Positions 18,041 through 27,645 of a stretch of 64,000 nt of DNA are shown piece by piece. The notes below the pieces were generated by a model. It saw only the letters and a list, made by a program, of their open reading frames with translations. It ran no database searches and was not told the DNA's origin. The position numbers and the translations under genes are program-made. Each line of letters opens with the position of its first letter. The stretch's first letter is position 1. Origin of the DNA: Flavobacteriaceae bacterium (GTDB lineage: Bacteria > Bacteroidota > Bacteroidia > Flavobacteriales > Flavobacteriaceae); the NCBI GenBank assembly GCA_002746415.1, contig NVXD01000022.1:20709-84708 (forward strand), written 5' to 3'.

Positions 18041-18772
18041 TTAATATAAAAGCTTAAGTTCCTTTAAATCAAATTCTCCTAGAATATCATCTTCCAATGT
18101 CACTAAAAGTTTTCCTTGCAATGATATTCCTCTTATAAAGCCCATAAACATTTCGTCCTTCTCATTTATAAAGGTTGATGGTTTGTCCTTTCTAAAAAGT
18201 AAATTTTCATATTCAGTCCTTAATTGTTCAATGGTTTTTCCTTCCGAAACTTCAAACCTGTTTTCTATTTTTTCCATGATGGATACCAACATTTCGTCCA
18301 AATCAATATTTTGTCCCAAAATTAATTTCAAAGATGAAACATTTGGCAGTCCTCCAAACTTTAATTGATTCACATTTAACCCTATTCCAACGACCGAAGA
18401 TTGAATGTTTGTTCCAGAAAGCATATTTTCAATTAAGATTCCGCAAATTTTTGCATTACCTGACAGAATGTCGTTTGGCCATTTTATCCTTAAATCAGGC
18501 ACATTTAGCCCTTTTAAAGTATCGTGAATAGCCAAGGAAATTATAATATTTAATATAAACTGTTCTTTTACTACCAGCTTATTTAACCTCTTCAAGAAGC
18601 TGAATGTCAGATTTTTACCTTCTTCTGAAGCCCATGTAGTACCCATCTGACCCCTACCTCTCAATTGTTTTTTAGCAGCTACCACCGTAAGGTCATCCAA
18701 TATATTATCGCACAATAAGTTCTTTAAATAAGTACTTGTTGAATCGGTGGCATTAAGTTTGATTATTTGCAT
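18041..18772 (-). CDS. birA: Biotin--[acetyl-CoA carboxylase] ligase
   Basis: The 243-residue protein is a monofunctional biotin protein ligase without the N-terminal DNA-binding domain. It has DSTSTYLKNLL, the biotinyl-AMP loop KKQLRGRGQMGTTWASEEGK (GRGRxG-type), KWPNDILSGNAKICGILIE with the catalytic lysine, and VVGIGLNVNQ. It attaches biotin to carboxylases such as the pyruvate carboxylase encoded at 4.0-7.5 kb. Lacking a helix-turn-helix, it should not act as the biotin repressor. Confidence 0.95.
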   Translation of the reverse strand: MQIIKLNATDSTSTYLKNLLCDNILDDLTVVAAKKQLRGRGQMGTTWASEEGKNLTFSFLKRLNKLVVKEQFILNIIISLAIHDTLKGLNVPDLRIKWPNDILSGNAKICGILIENMLSGTNIQSSVVGIGLNVNQLKFGGLPNVSSLKLILGQNIDLDEMLVSIMEKIENRFEVSEGKTIEQLRTEYENLLFRKDKPSTFINEKDEMFMGFIRGISLQGKLLVTLEDDILGEFDLKELKLLY

Positions 18773-18840
18773 AGTTATAGCGGATAGAACATTAGTGCAA
18801 TCTTATATTCAAATCTATAGCTAAGAAAACAAAAAAATAA

Positions 18841-18848
18841 TAACTTTG
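18841..18848 (+). promoter_or_regulatory. Putative -7 element upstream of rsfS
   Basis: TAACTTTG fits TAnnTTTG exactly and lies 20 bases before the rsfS ATG. No clear TTTG is found at the -33 distance, so this is a partial match. Confidence 0.35.
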
Positions 18849-18868
18849 TAAAAATTTAAAATTTTTGA

Positions 18869-19246
18869 ATGCAGAAAACGAAAGCTAGTGCAGATGAGTT
18901 AATTACTTTAATCTTACATGGAATAGAAGAAGTTAAAGGAAATGACACTAACTTATTGGATCTTAGGAAAATTGAAAACACCGTTTGCGACTACTTTATT
19001 ATATGCAGTGGAACATCCAATACCCATGTAAGTGCAATCGTAAGCTCTATACAAAAAACAGTAAGCAAATCCATAAAAGACAAACCATGGCATGTTGAAG
19101 GCTTAGAAAATGCCGAATGGGTGTTAATGGATTATGTCAATGTTGTTGTGCATGTATTCCAAAAACACATTCGCGAATTCTACGATATAGAAGGCCTTTG
19201 GGGAGATGCCAAAGTAACCAAAATAGAAAATAGCGTTAATCAGTAA
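18869..19246 (+). CDS. rsfS: Ribosomal silencing factor RsfS
   Basis: The 125-residue protein belongs to the RsfS/Iojap family (DUF143): DLRKIENTVCDYFIICSGTS, KPWHVEGLENAEWVLMDYVN and VVHVFQKHIREFYDIEGLWG are all characteristic. It binds ribosomal protein L14 on the 50S subunit and blocks subunit joining in slow growth. It leads the rsfS-ftsH-LUD-cdsA-psd-ACBP run, with ftsH starting 9 bases downstream. Confidence 0.97.
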   Translation: MQKTKASADELITLILHGIEEVKGNDTNLLDLRKIENTVCDYFIICSGTSNTHVSAIVSSIQKTVSKSIKDKPWHVEGLENAEWVLMDYVNVVVHVFQKHIREFYDIEGLWGDAKVTKIENSVNQ

Positions 19247-19255
19247 AAAAAAAGA

Positions 19256-21229
19256 ATGGCTAAAGATAAAAATACAAGTCCCAAAAAACCAAAATTCAGC
19301 TCATGGTGGATTTATGGATTAATTGCAATATTGTTGATTGGTTTTCAATTTTTGGGAGGCAGTGGTATGAATAGTACTGAAAAAACAACAACTTCAGAAC
19401 TCCAAGAATATTTACGCAATGGTGATGTATCGAAAATACTTATTATTACAAATACACGCCAAGCCAAAGTCTTTTTAACAGAAGAAGCTTTACAAAAGGA
19501 CGTGCATAAAGATGTTGCTAAAAAGCCATTTATTCCTTCTACTGGAATACTACCGCAATATATACTCAACTATGGAGATTTACAGAATTTTCAAGATGAT
19601 ATCAAAAAATTAAAGCAAGATAACAACCTCGATACTATTGTTGATTTTGATACAGAATCAAATGTATTCATGGAAATGTTATTGGGTATTTTACCTTTTA
19701 TTTTGATAATAGGTATATGGATTTATTTAATGCGCAGAATGTCAGGTGGCGGTGGCGGTGCTGGCGGACAAATCTTTAATATTGGAAAATCCAAAGCCAA
19801 ACTTTTTGATGAAAACACAGATTCTAGAACCTCATTTAAAGATGTAGCTGGATTAGAAGGTGCAAAGGAAGAAGTGGAGGAAATCGTGGAATTCTTAAGA
19901 AATCCTGACAAGTACACCTCTTTAGGAGGTAAAATCCCTAAAGGTGCATTATTGGTGGGACCTCCAGGAACAGGAAAAACATTATTAGCAAAGGCCGTAG
20001 CTGGAGAAGCTAAAGTTCCTTTTTTCTCTTTATCAGGTTCAGATTTTGTTGAAATGTTCGTAGGTGTAGGTGCATCAAGAGTTAGAGACTTATTTAAACA
20101 AGCAAAAGAAAAATCACCAGCAATCATATTCATTGATGAAATTGATGCTATTGGTCGAGCAAGAGGAAAAAACAACTTCACCGGCGGCAATGATGAAAGA
20201 GAAAACACGCTTAACCAGTTGCTTACAGAAATGGATGGGTTCGGCACAAATACCAATGTAATTGTATTAGCAGCTACCAACCGTGCAGATGTATTGGACA
20301 AAGCTTTAATGAGAGCAGGTAGGTTTGATCGTCAAATCTATGTGGATCTTCCAGATATAAGAGAACGGAAAGAAATTTTTGAGGTACACTTAAGACCAAT
20401 TAAAACTGCTGAAACATTAGACGTGGACTTCCTATCCAAACAAACACCTGGCTTCTCAGGTGCTGATATTGCCAATGTATGTAATGAAGCCGCATTGATT
20501 GCTGCTCGTAAAGAGAAAAAAGCGGTGACCAAACAGGACTTTTTAGATGCAGTTGATAGAATTGTTGGCGGTTTAGAAAAGAAAAACAAAATCATAACTC
20601 CAGGTGAGAAAAAGACTATCGCATATCATGAAGCCGGTCATGCAACTGTTAGTTGGATGTTGGAACATGCTGCACCTTTGGTAAAAGTAACCATTGTACC
20701 TAGAGGGCAATCGCTAGGGGCTGCTTGGTATTTACCTGAAGAACGTCTTATTGTGCGTACAGAACAGATGAAGGATGAAATGTGCGCCACTTTAGGAGGT
20801 AGGGCTGCAGAAAAAGTAATCTTTAATAAAATATCTACGGGTGCATTAAGCGACTTGGAAAAAGTGACCAAGCAGGCAAGAGCCATGGTTACCGTGTATG
20901 GTCTTAGTGATGTAATAGGCAATCTTACCTATTATGATTCTTCTGGACAAAACGATTATGGTTTCTCCAAACCATATAGCGAACAAACAGCTCAAAAAAT
21001 TGATCTAGAGATTTCAAAACTCATAGAAGAACAGTATGATCGTGCTGTAACCTTATTGGAAAAGCATAAAGTAAAACTTTCAGAATTAGCAGAACGTTTA
21101 TTAGAAAAAGAGGTTATCTTTAAGGATGATTTAGAGAAAATCTTTGGAAAAAGACCATTCGATAAAGATTCTGAAGAAGAAACTGTTAGTGAAAAACCAG
21201 TTGAAAAGACAGAAAAGGAGAAGGAATAA
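19256..21229 (+). CDS. ftsH: ATP-dependent zinc metalloprotease FtsH
   Basis: This 657-residue inner-membrane AAA+ protease degrades membrane and regulatory proteins. Transmembrane helices lie at about 17-34 and 140-160, flanking a periplasmic domain. A glycine-rich linker (GGGGGAGG, near 165) leads to the AAA domain with Walker A GPPGTGKT at 235-242, Walker [13 protein letters not shown] and SRH arginines ([11 protein letters not shown]). The zinc site HEAGH is at 458-462. The tail is acidic and charged. It is full length and in the rsfS operon. Confidence 0.98.
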   Translation: MAKDKNTSPKKPKFSSWWIYGLIAILLIGFQFLGGSGMNSTEKTTTSELQEYLRNGDVSKILIITNTRQAKVFLTEEALQKDVHKDVAKKPFIPSTGILPQYILNYGDLQNFQDDIKKLKQDNNLDTIVDFDTESNVFMEMLLGILPFILIIGIWIYLMRRMSGGGGGAGGQIFNIGKSKAKLFDENTDSRTSFKDVAGLEGAKEEVEEIVEFLRNPDKYTSLGGKIPKGALLVGPPGTGKTLLAKAVAGEAKVPFFSLSGSDFVEMFVGVGASRVRDLFKQAKEKSPAIIFIDEIDAIGRARGKNNFTGGNDERENTLNQLLTEMDGFGTNTNVIVLAATNRADVLDKALMRAGRFDRQIYVDLPDIRERKEIFEVHLRPIKTAETLDVDFLSKQTPGFSGADIANVCNEAALIAARKEKKAVTKQDFLDAVDRIVGGLEKKNKIITPGEKKTIAYHEAGHATVSWMLEHAAPLVKVTIVPRGQSLGAAWYLPEERLIVRTEQMKDEMCATLGGRAAEKVIFNKISTGALSDLEKVTKQARAMVTVYGLSDVIGNLTYYDSSGQNDYGFSKPYSEQTAQKIDLEISKLIEEQYDRAVTLLEKHKVKLSELAERLLEKEVIFKDDLEKIFGKRPFDKDSEEETVSEKPVEKTEKEKE

Positions 21230-21258
21230 AGTGTGTTACGTGAAGTTTTGTACTATTA

Positions 21259-21870
21259 ATGGGGTTATTTGATAAGTTATTTGGTGGAGGGAGTAAGAAG
21301 GATTCCAAAGAAACTTTGGAAACAAGGGGCGCTCACATGCCTAACCTTAATATCCCCATTGATGAGAAATTTACCATTTATTTCAAAAAAAACGGTGGAA
21401 AATTTCTGTATTGTGAATCTTTCTCTGAAGTAGCTGAAGCTCTAAAAAATATTCTAGTAGAAAATCAATGGGAAAACCATCCCTTCTTTTCGATGAATCC
21501 AAGATTGGAAGAGAAATTTTCAAAAGAGAATATTACCTTTACTGATAGAGCTCACAAAAGTGAAATATTCTTTACGACATGTGAACACTTGGTTGCCCAA
21601 AATGGTTCAATTTTGGTTTGTTCTAATCAGCTTAAGGAGAAAAAACTTCATGAATTACCCTCTAACCTTATTGTATTTGCCACAACCAGTCAGTTAATAG
21701 ATTCCATAGGTGAAGGTTTAAAAACTATAAAGAAAAAGTATAAAGGCCGTATTCCAGCCAATATTACGACCATAAAACATTTTCAACTAACTCCAGAAAA
21801 CAAAAATGATTTCCTTTCTTATGGCAGCACTTCCAAAAATTTATATTTATTATTGATGGAAGATTTATAA
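21259..21870 (+). CDS. LUD domain protein
   Basis: The 203-residue protein matches the LUD (lactate utilisation, LutC/YkgG-like) fold: ITFTDRAHKSEIFFTTCEHL, QNGSILVCSNQLKEKKLHEL and LIVFATTSQLIDSIGEGLK. It has no iron-sulfur cluster motif, and the N-terminus (MGLFDKLFGGGSKKDSKE) is an amphipathic, glycine-rich stretch of unknown role. No other lut genes are here; its fixed place between ftsH and cdsA in flavobacteria suggests a function other than lactate oxidation (inferred). It overlaps nothing and lies 1 base before cdsA. Confidence 0.85.
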   Translation: MGLFDKLFGGGSKKDSKETLETRGAHMPNLNIPIDEKFTIYFKKNGGKFLYCESFSEVAEALKNILVENQWENHPFFSMNPRLEEKFSKENITFTDRAHKSEIFFTTCEHLVAQNGSILVCSNQLKEKKLHELPSNLIVFATTSQLIDSIGEGLKTIKKKYKGRIPANITTIKHFQLTPENKNDFLSYGSTSKNLYLLLMEDL

Positions 21871-21871
21871 T

Positions 21872-22675
21872 ATGAGAGAGATTCTTAGGCGTTTGATTAC
21901 TGGAGCGGTATTTGTTGTTTTACTGTTATCTACAATTTTTTTAAGCTCTGATGCTTTTGATTTTTTATTCATGACCTTTGGGCTTATTTGCCTATATGAA
22001 TACAAACGATTGGTTAGCCTTAAAGGTTATCATATTTTTATTGCCTATTTGGGATTGTGGTGGGCATATATATACATCATTAAAGACCATGTTCCCATCC
22101 TTATTTTACTGCTCATAACAATTACTGTAAATTTTGCATTATTGGTCTATCTATTTTCTAAAAAAGAGCGACAATTCAATACCTTGCAAAAATTTATCAT
22201 TGGACTTTTTTATATTGGGGGTGGATGCATTTTTTTAACCATGATTCCATATAAAAATAATGATTTTGCACAGCTTTTAATAATGGGTATCTTTATTTTG
22301 ATATGGGTAAATGATTCCTTTGCATATTTAGTGGGCATGAGTATTGGTCGAACAAAATTATATCCATCGGTTTCTCCCAAAAAAACAATTGAAGGTTCTT
22401 TGGGAGGACTAGTTTTTGCAATAATAGCAGCCTTTATTATGGCTAAATACGATACCACCCTAACATTATTACAATGGATAACTCTTGCCATTGTCATTGT
22501 TGTGATGGGCAGTTTGGGAGATTTAGTTGAATCAAAATTTAAACGTGTAGCTGGAGTTAAAGATAGCGGCGCTATTTTACCAGGTCATGGAGGAATGCTG
22601 GACCGTTTAGACAGTTTAGTCTTTGCCGCCCCGTTTGCATATTTAACGTTAAATATTTTTGTCAATGTTTCATAG
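21872..22675 (+). CDS. cdsA: Phosphatidate cytidylyltransferase
   Basis: This 267-residue integral membrane enzyme makes CDP-diacylglycerol from phosphatidate and CTP. It has about seven hydrophobic segments and the family signature at about residues 222-250: SKFKRVAGVKDSG followed by ILPGHGGMLDRLD. SPKKTIEGSLGG is also conserved. Its last codons overlap the start of psd by 11 bases, so phospholipid head-group synthesis genes are coupled. Confidence 0.97.
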   Translation: MREILRRLITGAVFVVLLLSTIFLSSDAFDFLFMTFGLICLYEYKRLVSLKGYHIFIAYLGLWWAYIYIIKDHVPILILLLITITVNFALLVYLFSKKERQFNTLQKFIIGLFYIGGGCIFLTMIPYKNNDFAQLLIMGIFILIWVNDSFAYLVGMSIGRTKLYPSVSPKKTIEGSLGGLVFAIIAAFIMAKYDTTLTLLQWITLAIVIVVMGSLGDLVESKFKRVAGVKDSGAILPGHGGMLDRLDSLVFAAPFAYLTLNIFVNVS

Positions 22676-23333
22676 AGAAGGTCAAAAAATTATACTGATC
22701 ACTTTTTTTTTAGTTAGTGCCATAGTGCTTTTATCTCATTTTTATGTTGCCAATCCTTGGTTGGAATTGGGAATACAAATTGGGGCAGTCGTTTTATTAA
22801 TACTGATATTACAATTCTTTAGAAACCCAAAAAGACAGATAAACCCAAGTTTTGATGAAATACTAGCACCAGTAGATGGCAAAGTAGTTGTCATTGAAGA
22901 GGTAGAAGAAACCGAATACTTTAAAGATAAGCGCTTGCAGGTTTCTATTTTTATGTCTCCAATCAATGTGCATGTTACCCGTTATGCGGTATCAGGTAGC
23001 ATAAAATACTCTAAGTACCATCCTGGGAAATATTTAGTGGCATGGCACCCTAAAGCCAGTACTGAGAATGAACGCACCTCTGTGGTCATTAATACACCAA
23101 AATTTGGAGATATTCTTTATCGGCAAATAGCTGGAGCTGTAGCAAGACGAATAGTAAACTATGCAGAAGTTGGTGAAAGCGTACAGCAGGGCACAGATGC
23201 AGGGTTCATTAAATTTGGTTCTAGGGTAGATTTATTCTTACCTTTAGATAGTGCCATAGCTGTAAAACTGAATCAAAAAGTAGTAGGAGCCAAAACTTGT
23301 ATTGCCACTAAGGCAAAAAGGGATGAAGAATGA
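22665..23333 (+). CDS. psd: Phosphatidylserine decarboxylase family protein
   Basis: The 222-residue short form of phosphatidylserine decarboxylase makes phosphatidylethanolamine. Two hydrophobic helices near the N-terminus (about residues 8-25 and 32-49) anchor it. Typical segments are APVDGKVVVIEE, FMSPINVHVTRYAVSG, YHPGKYLVAWHPKAS and the self-cleavage site KFGSRVDLFLP, where Ser would become the pyruvoyl group. ATG 22665 is preferred over a TTG at 22659. It overlaps cdsA upstream and the ACBP gene downstream. Confidence 0.94.
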   Translation: MFHREGQKIILITFFLVSAIVLLSHFYVANPWLELGIQIGAVVLLILILQFFRNPKRQINPSFDEILAPVDGKVVVIEEVEETEYFKDKRLQVSIFMSPINVHVTRYAVSGSIKYSKYHPGKYLVAWHPKASTENERTSVVINTPKFGDILYRQIAGAVARRIVNYAEVGESVQQGTDAGFIKFGSRVDLFLPLDSAIAVKLNQKVVGAKTCIATKAKRDEE

Positions 23334-23592
23334 AAAATTACATAAAAAATTTGCTAAAGCAGTTGACCTAGTAAACAGCTACGAGAAACCATTTCCAGCG
23401 GATCTTCTTTTAAAACTTTATGCTTATTATAAAATAGCCAATGAAAACTTTGGAAACCCAGGGAGTAGAACTCCTTTAATAAATGCTTTCAAGGCCAACG
23501 CATTAATACAGGCAAAAGATATAAGTAGGGAACAAGCAATGAAAAATTATATAAAGCTGGTAAATAAGGAAGTCACACAGAAAAAAAAGTAA
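23323..23592 (+). CDS. Acyl-CoA-binding protein
   Basis: This 89-residue protein is a stand-alone ACBP: FAKAVDLVNSYEK, LLLKLYAYYKIANENFG and a C-terminal helix with AMKNYIKLVNK align with the four-helix acyl-CoA pocket, although the usual KWDAW segment is replaced by NAFKANALI. It binds long-chain acyl-CoA esters in the cytoplasm. ATG 23323 overlaps the end of psd by 11 bases and is preferred to a TTG at 23302. Its place after cdsA and psd ties it to lipid synthesis. Confidence 0.88.
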   Translation: MKNEKLHKKFAKAVDLVNSYEKPFPADLLLKLYAYYKIANENFGNPGSRTPLINAFKANALIQAKDISREQAMKNYIKLVNKEVTQKKK

Positions 23593-23604
23593 CACAAATT
23601 ACTC

Positions 23605-24876
23605 TTAAGCAACCATCTTTAATTTAGGCGTTTTTTCCTTTTCCCTATAGGTGAAATAAAGCCCCCCTAGAATTGTGATAATATAGTATAGACCTATTAA
23701 ATAGCTTCCCCAAGACAAATAGATGTTTAGCCCAAACCAATCACCTGTATAAGTTATAAAAACAAGGGCAGCAAAACCTCTAAAAACTTCAATCCAAACA
23801 GCATATTTTGCTCTATCCATAAGTGTTGTATATCCGTATACGCCCACAAAAACAAATCCGCTATATAGCAATAAACCATTGGGCCCAATTTTTCCAAAAT
23901 TGTAAAACATAAACATAATCAATGAAAAACTAGCCAATAGCTGAAAAATAGCATACCATTGAAAGGCTACAGACGCTGTGGCCTTATATTTATCAAAATG
24001 ATAGACATTTTCAATAATTTCTATGGGATATTTTTCTTTCACATCTTCTGGACGCCATCCCGTGGGCATAAACCATATGCGTAGCTTATCTTTAAAACTC
24101 TTGGTTCGCCAAGCATCTTGTATCAACCGCCATAAGTGCTGAAAATTAATAAGCACTGGGTTCCATGTATGTACTGGTTTTAATACTCCAAATTGAGGTG
24201 GGTTTTCATCCAACTCTTCTTGAAAAGTACCAAACCAACGATCCCAAATACACAGAATGGCAGATAAATTCTTATCAATATACTCTGGATTAATAGCATG
24301 GTGCACCCTATGTTGTGATGGTGTCACAAAAACATATTCAAACCACCCTAATTTTCCAATATGCTTGGTATGATACCAAAATTGAGCAAATAAATGGACA
24401 GGGGCTATGATTGCTATAACACTACCCGGAACTCCAAGTAACGCAGCCGGAATTAGAAATAAGGCATAAAAACCCAATAAATTAGATATAGGTTGTCTTA
24501 ATGCACAACCTAAATTATATTCTTCGCTGCTATGATGAATCATATGCGTATTCCAAAAATAATTAACATGGTGACTTAAACGGTGGTTCCAATAACTGGC
24601 AAAATCTATTGCTACAAAACCTATTACCCATACCACCCAAGTAGCTTCGATTTCCATTAAAGCTATATATTCTAACAAAAATGGGTAAGAAATCAGCACT
24701 AAAACTAACCCTAAAGAGTCTTTAATAATATTGGTTAATCCAGAACTGACACCTGAAACTGTATCCATGACATTATGCGTCTGGTTTTTTACAAAATACC
24801 CATAAGCTATTTCTCCTAATAATAATAGCAAAAAAAATGGGTTTGCGTATAAAAGTGCTGTTGCATAGGCTTCCAT
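23605..24876 (-). CDS. Sterol desaturase/alkylglycerol monooxygenase-like membrane oxygenase
   Basis: The 423-residue membrane protein carries the His clusters of the fatty acid hydroxylase superfamily: HRLSHH, HMIHHSSEEYN and later HRVHHAIN, which bind two iron atoms. The histidine core (residues about 85-215) is framed by hydrophobic helices, with four more helices after residue 295, the layout of TMEM195/AGMO-type proteins. Human AGMO cleaves ether lipids using tetrahydrobiopterin; bacterial relatives may hydroxylate other lipids. The substrate here is not known. It ends 12 bases from the convergent ACBP gene. Confidence 0.87.
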   Translation of the reverse strand: MEAYATALLYANPFFLLLLLGEIAYGYFVKNQTHNVMDTVSGVSSGLTNIIKDSLGLVLVLISYPFLLEYIALMEIEATWVVWVIGFVAIDFASYWNHRLSHHVNYFWNTHMIHHSSEEYNLGCALRQPISNLLGFYALFLIPAALLGVPGSVIAIIAPVHLFAQFWYHTKHIGKLGWFEYVFVTPSQHRVHHAINPEYIDKNLSAILCIWDRWFGTFQEELDENPPQFGVLKPVHTWNPVLINFQHLWRLIQDAWRTKSFKDKLRIWFMPTGWRPEDVKEKYPIEIIENVYHFDKYKATASVAFQWYAIFQLLASFSLIMFMFYNFGKIGPNGLLLYSGFVFVGVYGYTTLMDRAKYAVWIEVFRGFAALVFITYTGDWFGLNIYLSWGSYLIGLYYIITILGGLYFTYREKEKTPKLKMVA

Positions 24877-24925
24877 AATCTTAAAGGCTTAATTGTTAAA
24901 TAAATATACAGAAACTTAAACAAAT

Positions 24926-25630
24926 TCAAAAAGCATTCTTTGTTCTAAAAACAAAGCCCTTGCCATGAATATTTTCTATTTTGATTTTTGGGTCCTTTTC
25001 CAAGTACTTTCTTAAGCGGGTAATAAAAACATTTAGACTTTTTTTGTTGAAATAATCATTCTTACCCCATATCCTATTCAAAATATCTTTATGAGTGCAA
25101 AGCTCATCTTCATGGGACGCCAAAAGCTTCAGCAATTCGTTCTCTCTAGAGGTTAAATGAATGACCTCATCATTAAAGAACAATTCTTGGGTGGTACTCT
25201 TTAAATGATATTCGCCAATTTTAAAATCTAACTTTTGAACTATTTGCCCCGTCGGTTTATTTAATCTTAAAAGCAACGCATTTATCCGCACCACTAATTC
25301 TTCTTCATCAATTGGTTTTTTCAGATAATCAACCGCCCCTACTGAAAACCCTTTTAACACATCTATTTTTAACGACCTTGCAGTCAAAAATATAAAAGGG
25401 AGCGTTGGACTTACTTTTCCAATTTCAGATGCCAATGTAAAACCATCCATTTCTGGCATCATAACGTCTAAAATTGCCAAATCAAAAACACCAGATTCGG
25501 CCGTACTTAATCCATGAATTGGGTTTTTTTTCCAAACCACATCAAAGCCTTTCATCTTTAAGTATTCAGAAAGTAAATAACCCAGAGAGCCATCGTCCTC
25601 AACAAGTAATATTTTATACTTTTTTTCCAT
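24926..25630 (-). CDS. OmpR-family response regulator
   Basis: The 234-residue protein has a receiver domain (residues 1-120; EDDGSLGYLLSEYLK, phosphoacceptor Asp55 in LAILDVMMPEMDGF, LKKPIDEEEL) and a winged-helix DNA-binding domain (about 140-232; LTSRENELLKLLASHED, SLNVFITRLRKYL). Its start overlaps the end of the kinase gene by 17 bases, so it is the cognate regulator. The pair most resembles flavobacterial RprX/RprY-type systems; its targets are not evident. Confidence 0.94.
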   Translation of the reverse strand: MEKKYKILLVEDDGSLGYLLSEYLKMKGFDVVWKKNPIHGLSTAESGVFDLAILDVMMPEMDGFTLASEIGKVSPTLPFIFLTARSLKIDVLKGFSVGAVDYLKKPIDEEELVVRINALLLRLNKPTGQIVQKLDFKIGEYHLKSTTQELFFNDEVIHLTSRENELLKLLASHEDELCTHKDILNRIWGKNDYFNKKSLNVFITRLRKYLEKDPKIKIENIHGKGFVFRTKNAF

Positions 25631-26915
25631 TCTTGGTCAATGGGATTTTTAAGAAGATTGTGGTTCCTTTTCCTATTTCACTTTCCACATTAATTCTTCC
25701 TTTATGATTGTCCACCACTTTTTTTACATAACTAAGCCCCAATCCATATCCTTTTACTTCATATGTGTCACCATTAGTTACTCGATAATATTTTTGAAAA
25801 ATACGCTTTTTATCTTTTTCATCAATTCCTCTACCATTATCAATCACTTTAATGACCAATTTACCTTTTTCCTTGTACGTCTCAAGCTCAATTTTTGGCG
25901 TATCAGCATATTTTTTAGCATTGTCTAGTATATTGTGAATAGCGTTCTCCAAATGAGAGGCTTCCGCTTTTATAATATAAGGCCCAGGCCCCAAATTGTA
26001 CGAAAAAGATACGCCTTCCAAAGAAGACACGGCTTTAAACTCTACACAGAGTTTTTGCATATTTGGCATAAAATCCATTCTCTTTAAAGCAAAGACTCTC
26101 TTTTTTGTTTCAAGACTGGCAAGTTCTAAAACTTTATCTATATGAAGTTTTAACCTTTCAACCTCTTGACGAATAATCGCCAGGGTTTGTTTTTTATCTT
26201 CCGGCACATGCTCTTCTAACATTTTACTTGCTAAGCCAATTGAAAAAACCGGCGTTTTAAGTTCATGCGTAAGATTGTTTATAAACTCATTTGTGGTTGT
26301 AATAACGCTTCTTTGCCAATAAAAAGTCCTGAGCACCCATATGACCATGGCAATGATTCCCATAATAAACAACAGACTTGGAAGCGTAAGCCCATTTAAT
26401 TTGGATAAAAAATAAGAGTTTAAATTTTTGAACTTTAACTCCAGTACCATCCTTTGATTTAGAAGTTTAGGTAAGTACCCTTCCAGTTCAATTGGATAAA
26501 CTACCAAATTACGCGCTTCCCTAAACACAATGGGGGATTTAAGATAATATGTGGTATCCCTAGCGGATAAGCTATAAGAAAAATCAGCATCTATGCCATT
26601 GCTCACTAACTTTTCAGTTAAATAATCATTAAAAAAATGACTCGATGCATCCTTAAGGCTATCAATTTCTAAAGTAAAATAGGATTGATTTTCTTTAATG
26701 GATTCACCAACCAAAAATGTCAGCTTATTGTTCCCTTTAAGTTCTTGTTTTATCTGTTCACTTAAGGTTCCTATTTTTCTATTAAATTGAACCTTGGCCA
26801 AATTGAGTCCAACTTTTAGATATTGGTACTGCACAACAGCCAAACCCAATATGGATACAGTAAAGACAACTAAATATATATTTCTCTTTTTCAAAACTGC
26901 TGCTAAATAACCCAA
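25614..26915 (-). CDS. Membrane sensor histidine kinase
   Basis: The 433-residue kinase has an N-terminal transmembrane helix (about residues 11-31), a periplasmic sensor region of about 140 residues with no recognised fold, and a second helix near 175-195. The HisKA box is NLTHELKTPVFSIGLAS. The ATPase has AIHNILDNAKKYA, VIDNGRGIDEKDKK and GYGLGLSYVKKVV. It overlaps the OmpR-type regulator gene downstream by 17 bases. Upstream is a 214-base gap shared with the divergent DoxX-like gene. Confidence 0.94.
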   Translation of the reverse strand: MGYLAAVLKKRNIYLVVFTVSILGLAVVQYQYLKVGLNLAKVQFNRKIGTLSEQIKQELKGNNKLTFLVGESIKENQSYFTLEIDSLKDASSHFFNDYLTEKLVSNGIDADFSYSLSARDTTYYLKSPIVFREARNLVVYPIELEGYLPKLLNQRMVLELKFKNLNSYFLSKLNGLTLPSLLFIMGIIAMVIWVLRTFYWQRSVITTTNEFINNLTHELKTPVFSIGLASKMLEEHVPEDKKQTLAIIRQEVERLKLHIDKVLELASLETKKRVFALKRMDFMPNMQKLCVEFKAVSSLEGVSFSYNLGPGPYIIKAEASHLENAIHNILDNAKKYADTPKIELETYKEKGKLVIKVIDNGRGIDEKDKKRIFQKYYRVTNGDTYEVKGYGLGLSYVKKVVDNHKGRINVESEIGKGTTIFLKIPLTKNGKKV

Positions 26916-27076
26916 AAATGATTATTCTTTTTATGTATTTAAGTTTTTGTTTATTTAATTAACTTTTCATTAATCTTTTTACTTTATGATTAACCTTTAT
27001 GTAATGTACAGAACAGTACTTTAGCACAAGTTATAGTTATCTAATTATTTTAAGCGTAATCTATAAATAATTGATT

Positions 27077-27119
27077 AATAAGCTGATCATTTCTTCAAAC
27101 ATGATCGGCTTATTTTAAT
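27077..27119 (+). terminator. Terminator-like hairpin directly upstream of the DoxX-like gene
   Basis: A 14-bp stem (27077-27090 with 27101-27114, one G-U pair) has a 10-base loop and is followed by TTTTAATTT. It sits 10-15 bases before the ATG at 27130, while no plus-strand gene lies upstream within the gap. It could end a small RNA or a leader transcript that is attenuated before the DoxX gene. Confidence 0.6.
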
Positions 27120-27129
27120 TTATCAATAC

Positions 27130-27567
27130 ATGAATTCTTTAAAACAATTTCTACAGAGCAATATTATGGCCATTTCCATTGGCATAGTTTATCTATGGTT
27201 TGGGGTTTTAAAATTCTTTCCTGATTTGAGTCCAGCCGATAGTTTGGCAAAAAATACCATGTATGAATTAACATTTGGTTTAGTTCCTTCCAATGTTTCC
27301 ATTATTTTATTGGCAATATTAGAAACAGGAATTGGGTTGTTCTTAATTTTTAATCTCTACAGAAGAGCAACGATACTAATTGGATTGGCACATATTCTTT
27401 TCACCTTTACGCCTTTGTTTCTCTTTCCTGAACAGCTATTCAACAATACTCCTTTTGAATTGACATTATTAGGGCAGTATATTGCCAAAAACTTAATCAT
27501 TATCTCCGCCCTCATTGCTTTATTAAATGAAAACAAAGCAAAAACTAGGCGCTATTACTCCTATTAA
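27130..27567 (+). CDS. DoxX-like membrane protein
   Basis: The 145-residue protein has four hydrophobic segments (about residues 13-30, 53-75, 80-100 and 117-137) typical of small DoxX/DUF6790-like proteins; the first contains SIGIVYLWFGVLKFFPDLSP. Family members are inner-membrane proteins with poorly known roles. The ATG lies just after a terminator-like hairpin, which suggests transcription attenuation. It is a single gene. Confidence 0.75.
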   Translation: MNSLKQFLQSNIMAISIGIVYLWFGVLKFFPDLSPADSLAKNTMYELTFGLVPSNVSIILLAILETGIGLFLIFNLYRRATILIGLAHILFTFTPLFLFPEQLFNNTPFELTLLGQYIAKNLIIISALIALLNENKAKTRRYYSY

Positions 27568-27645
27568 AAGCAAATAAATCTAGATTAATTAGTCGTGTAG
27601 TTCTTCAAAATGACACCGATGAACTTATTAAGAATACGCACAATA

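Noticed and set aside
19723..20301. 192-codon ORF antisense to ftsH
   Set aside because: Low-complexity Ser/Pro/Ala-rich shadow of a highly conserved AAA+ coding region.
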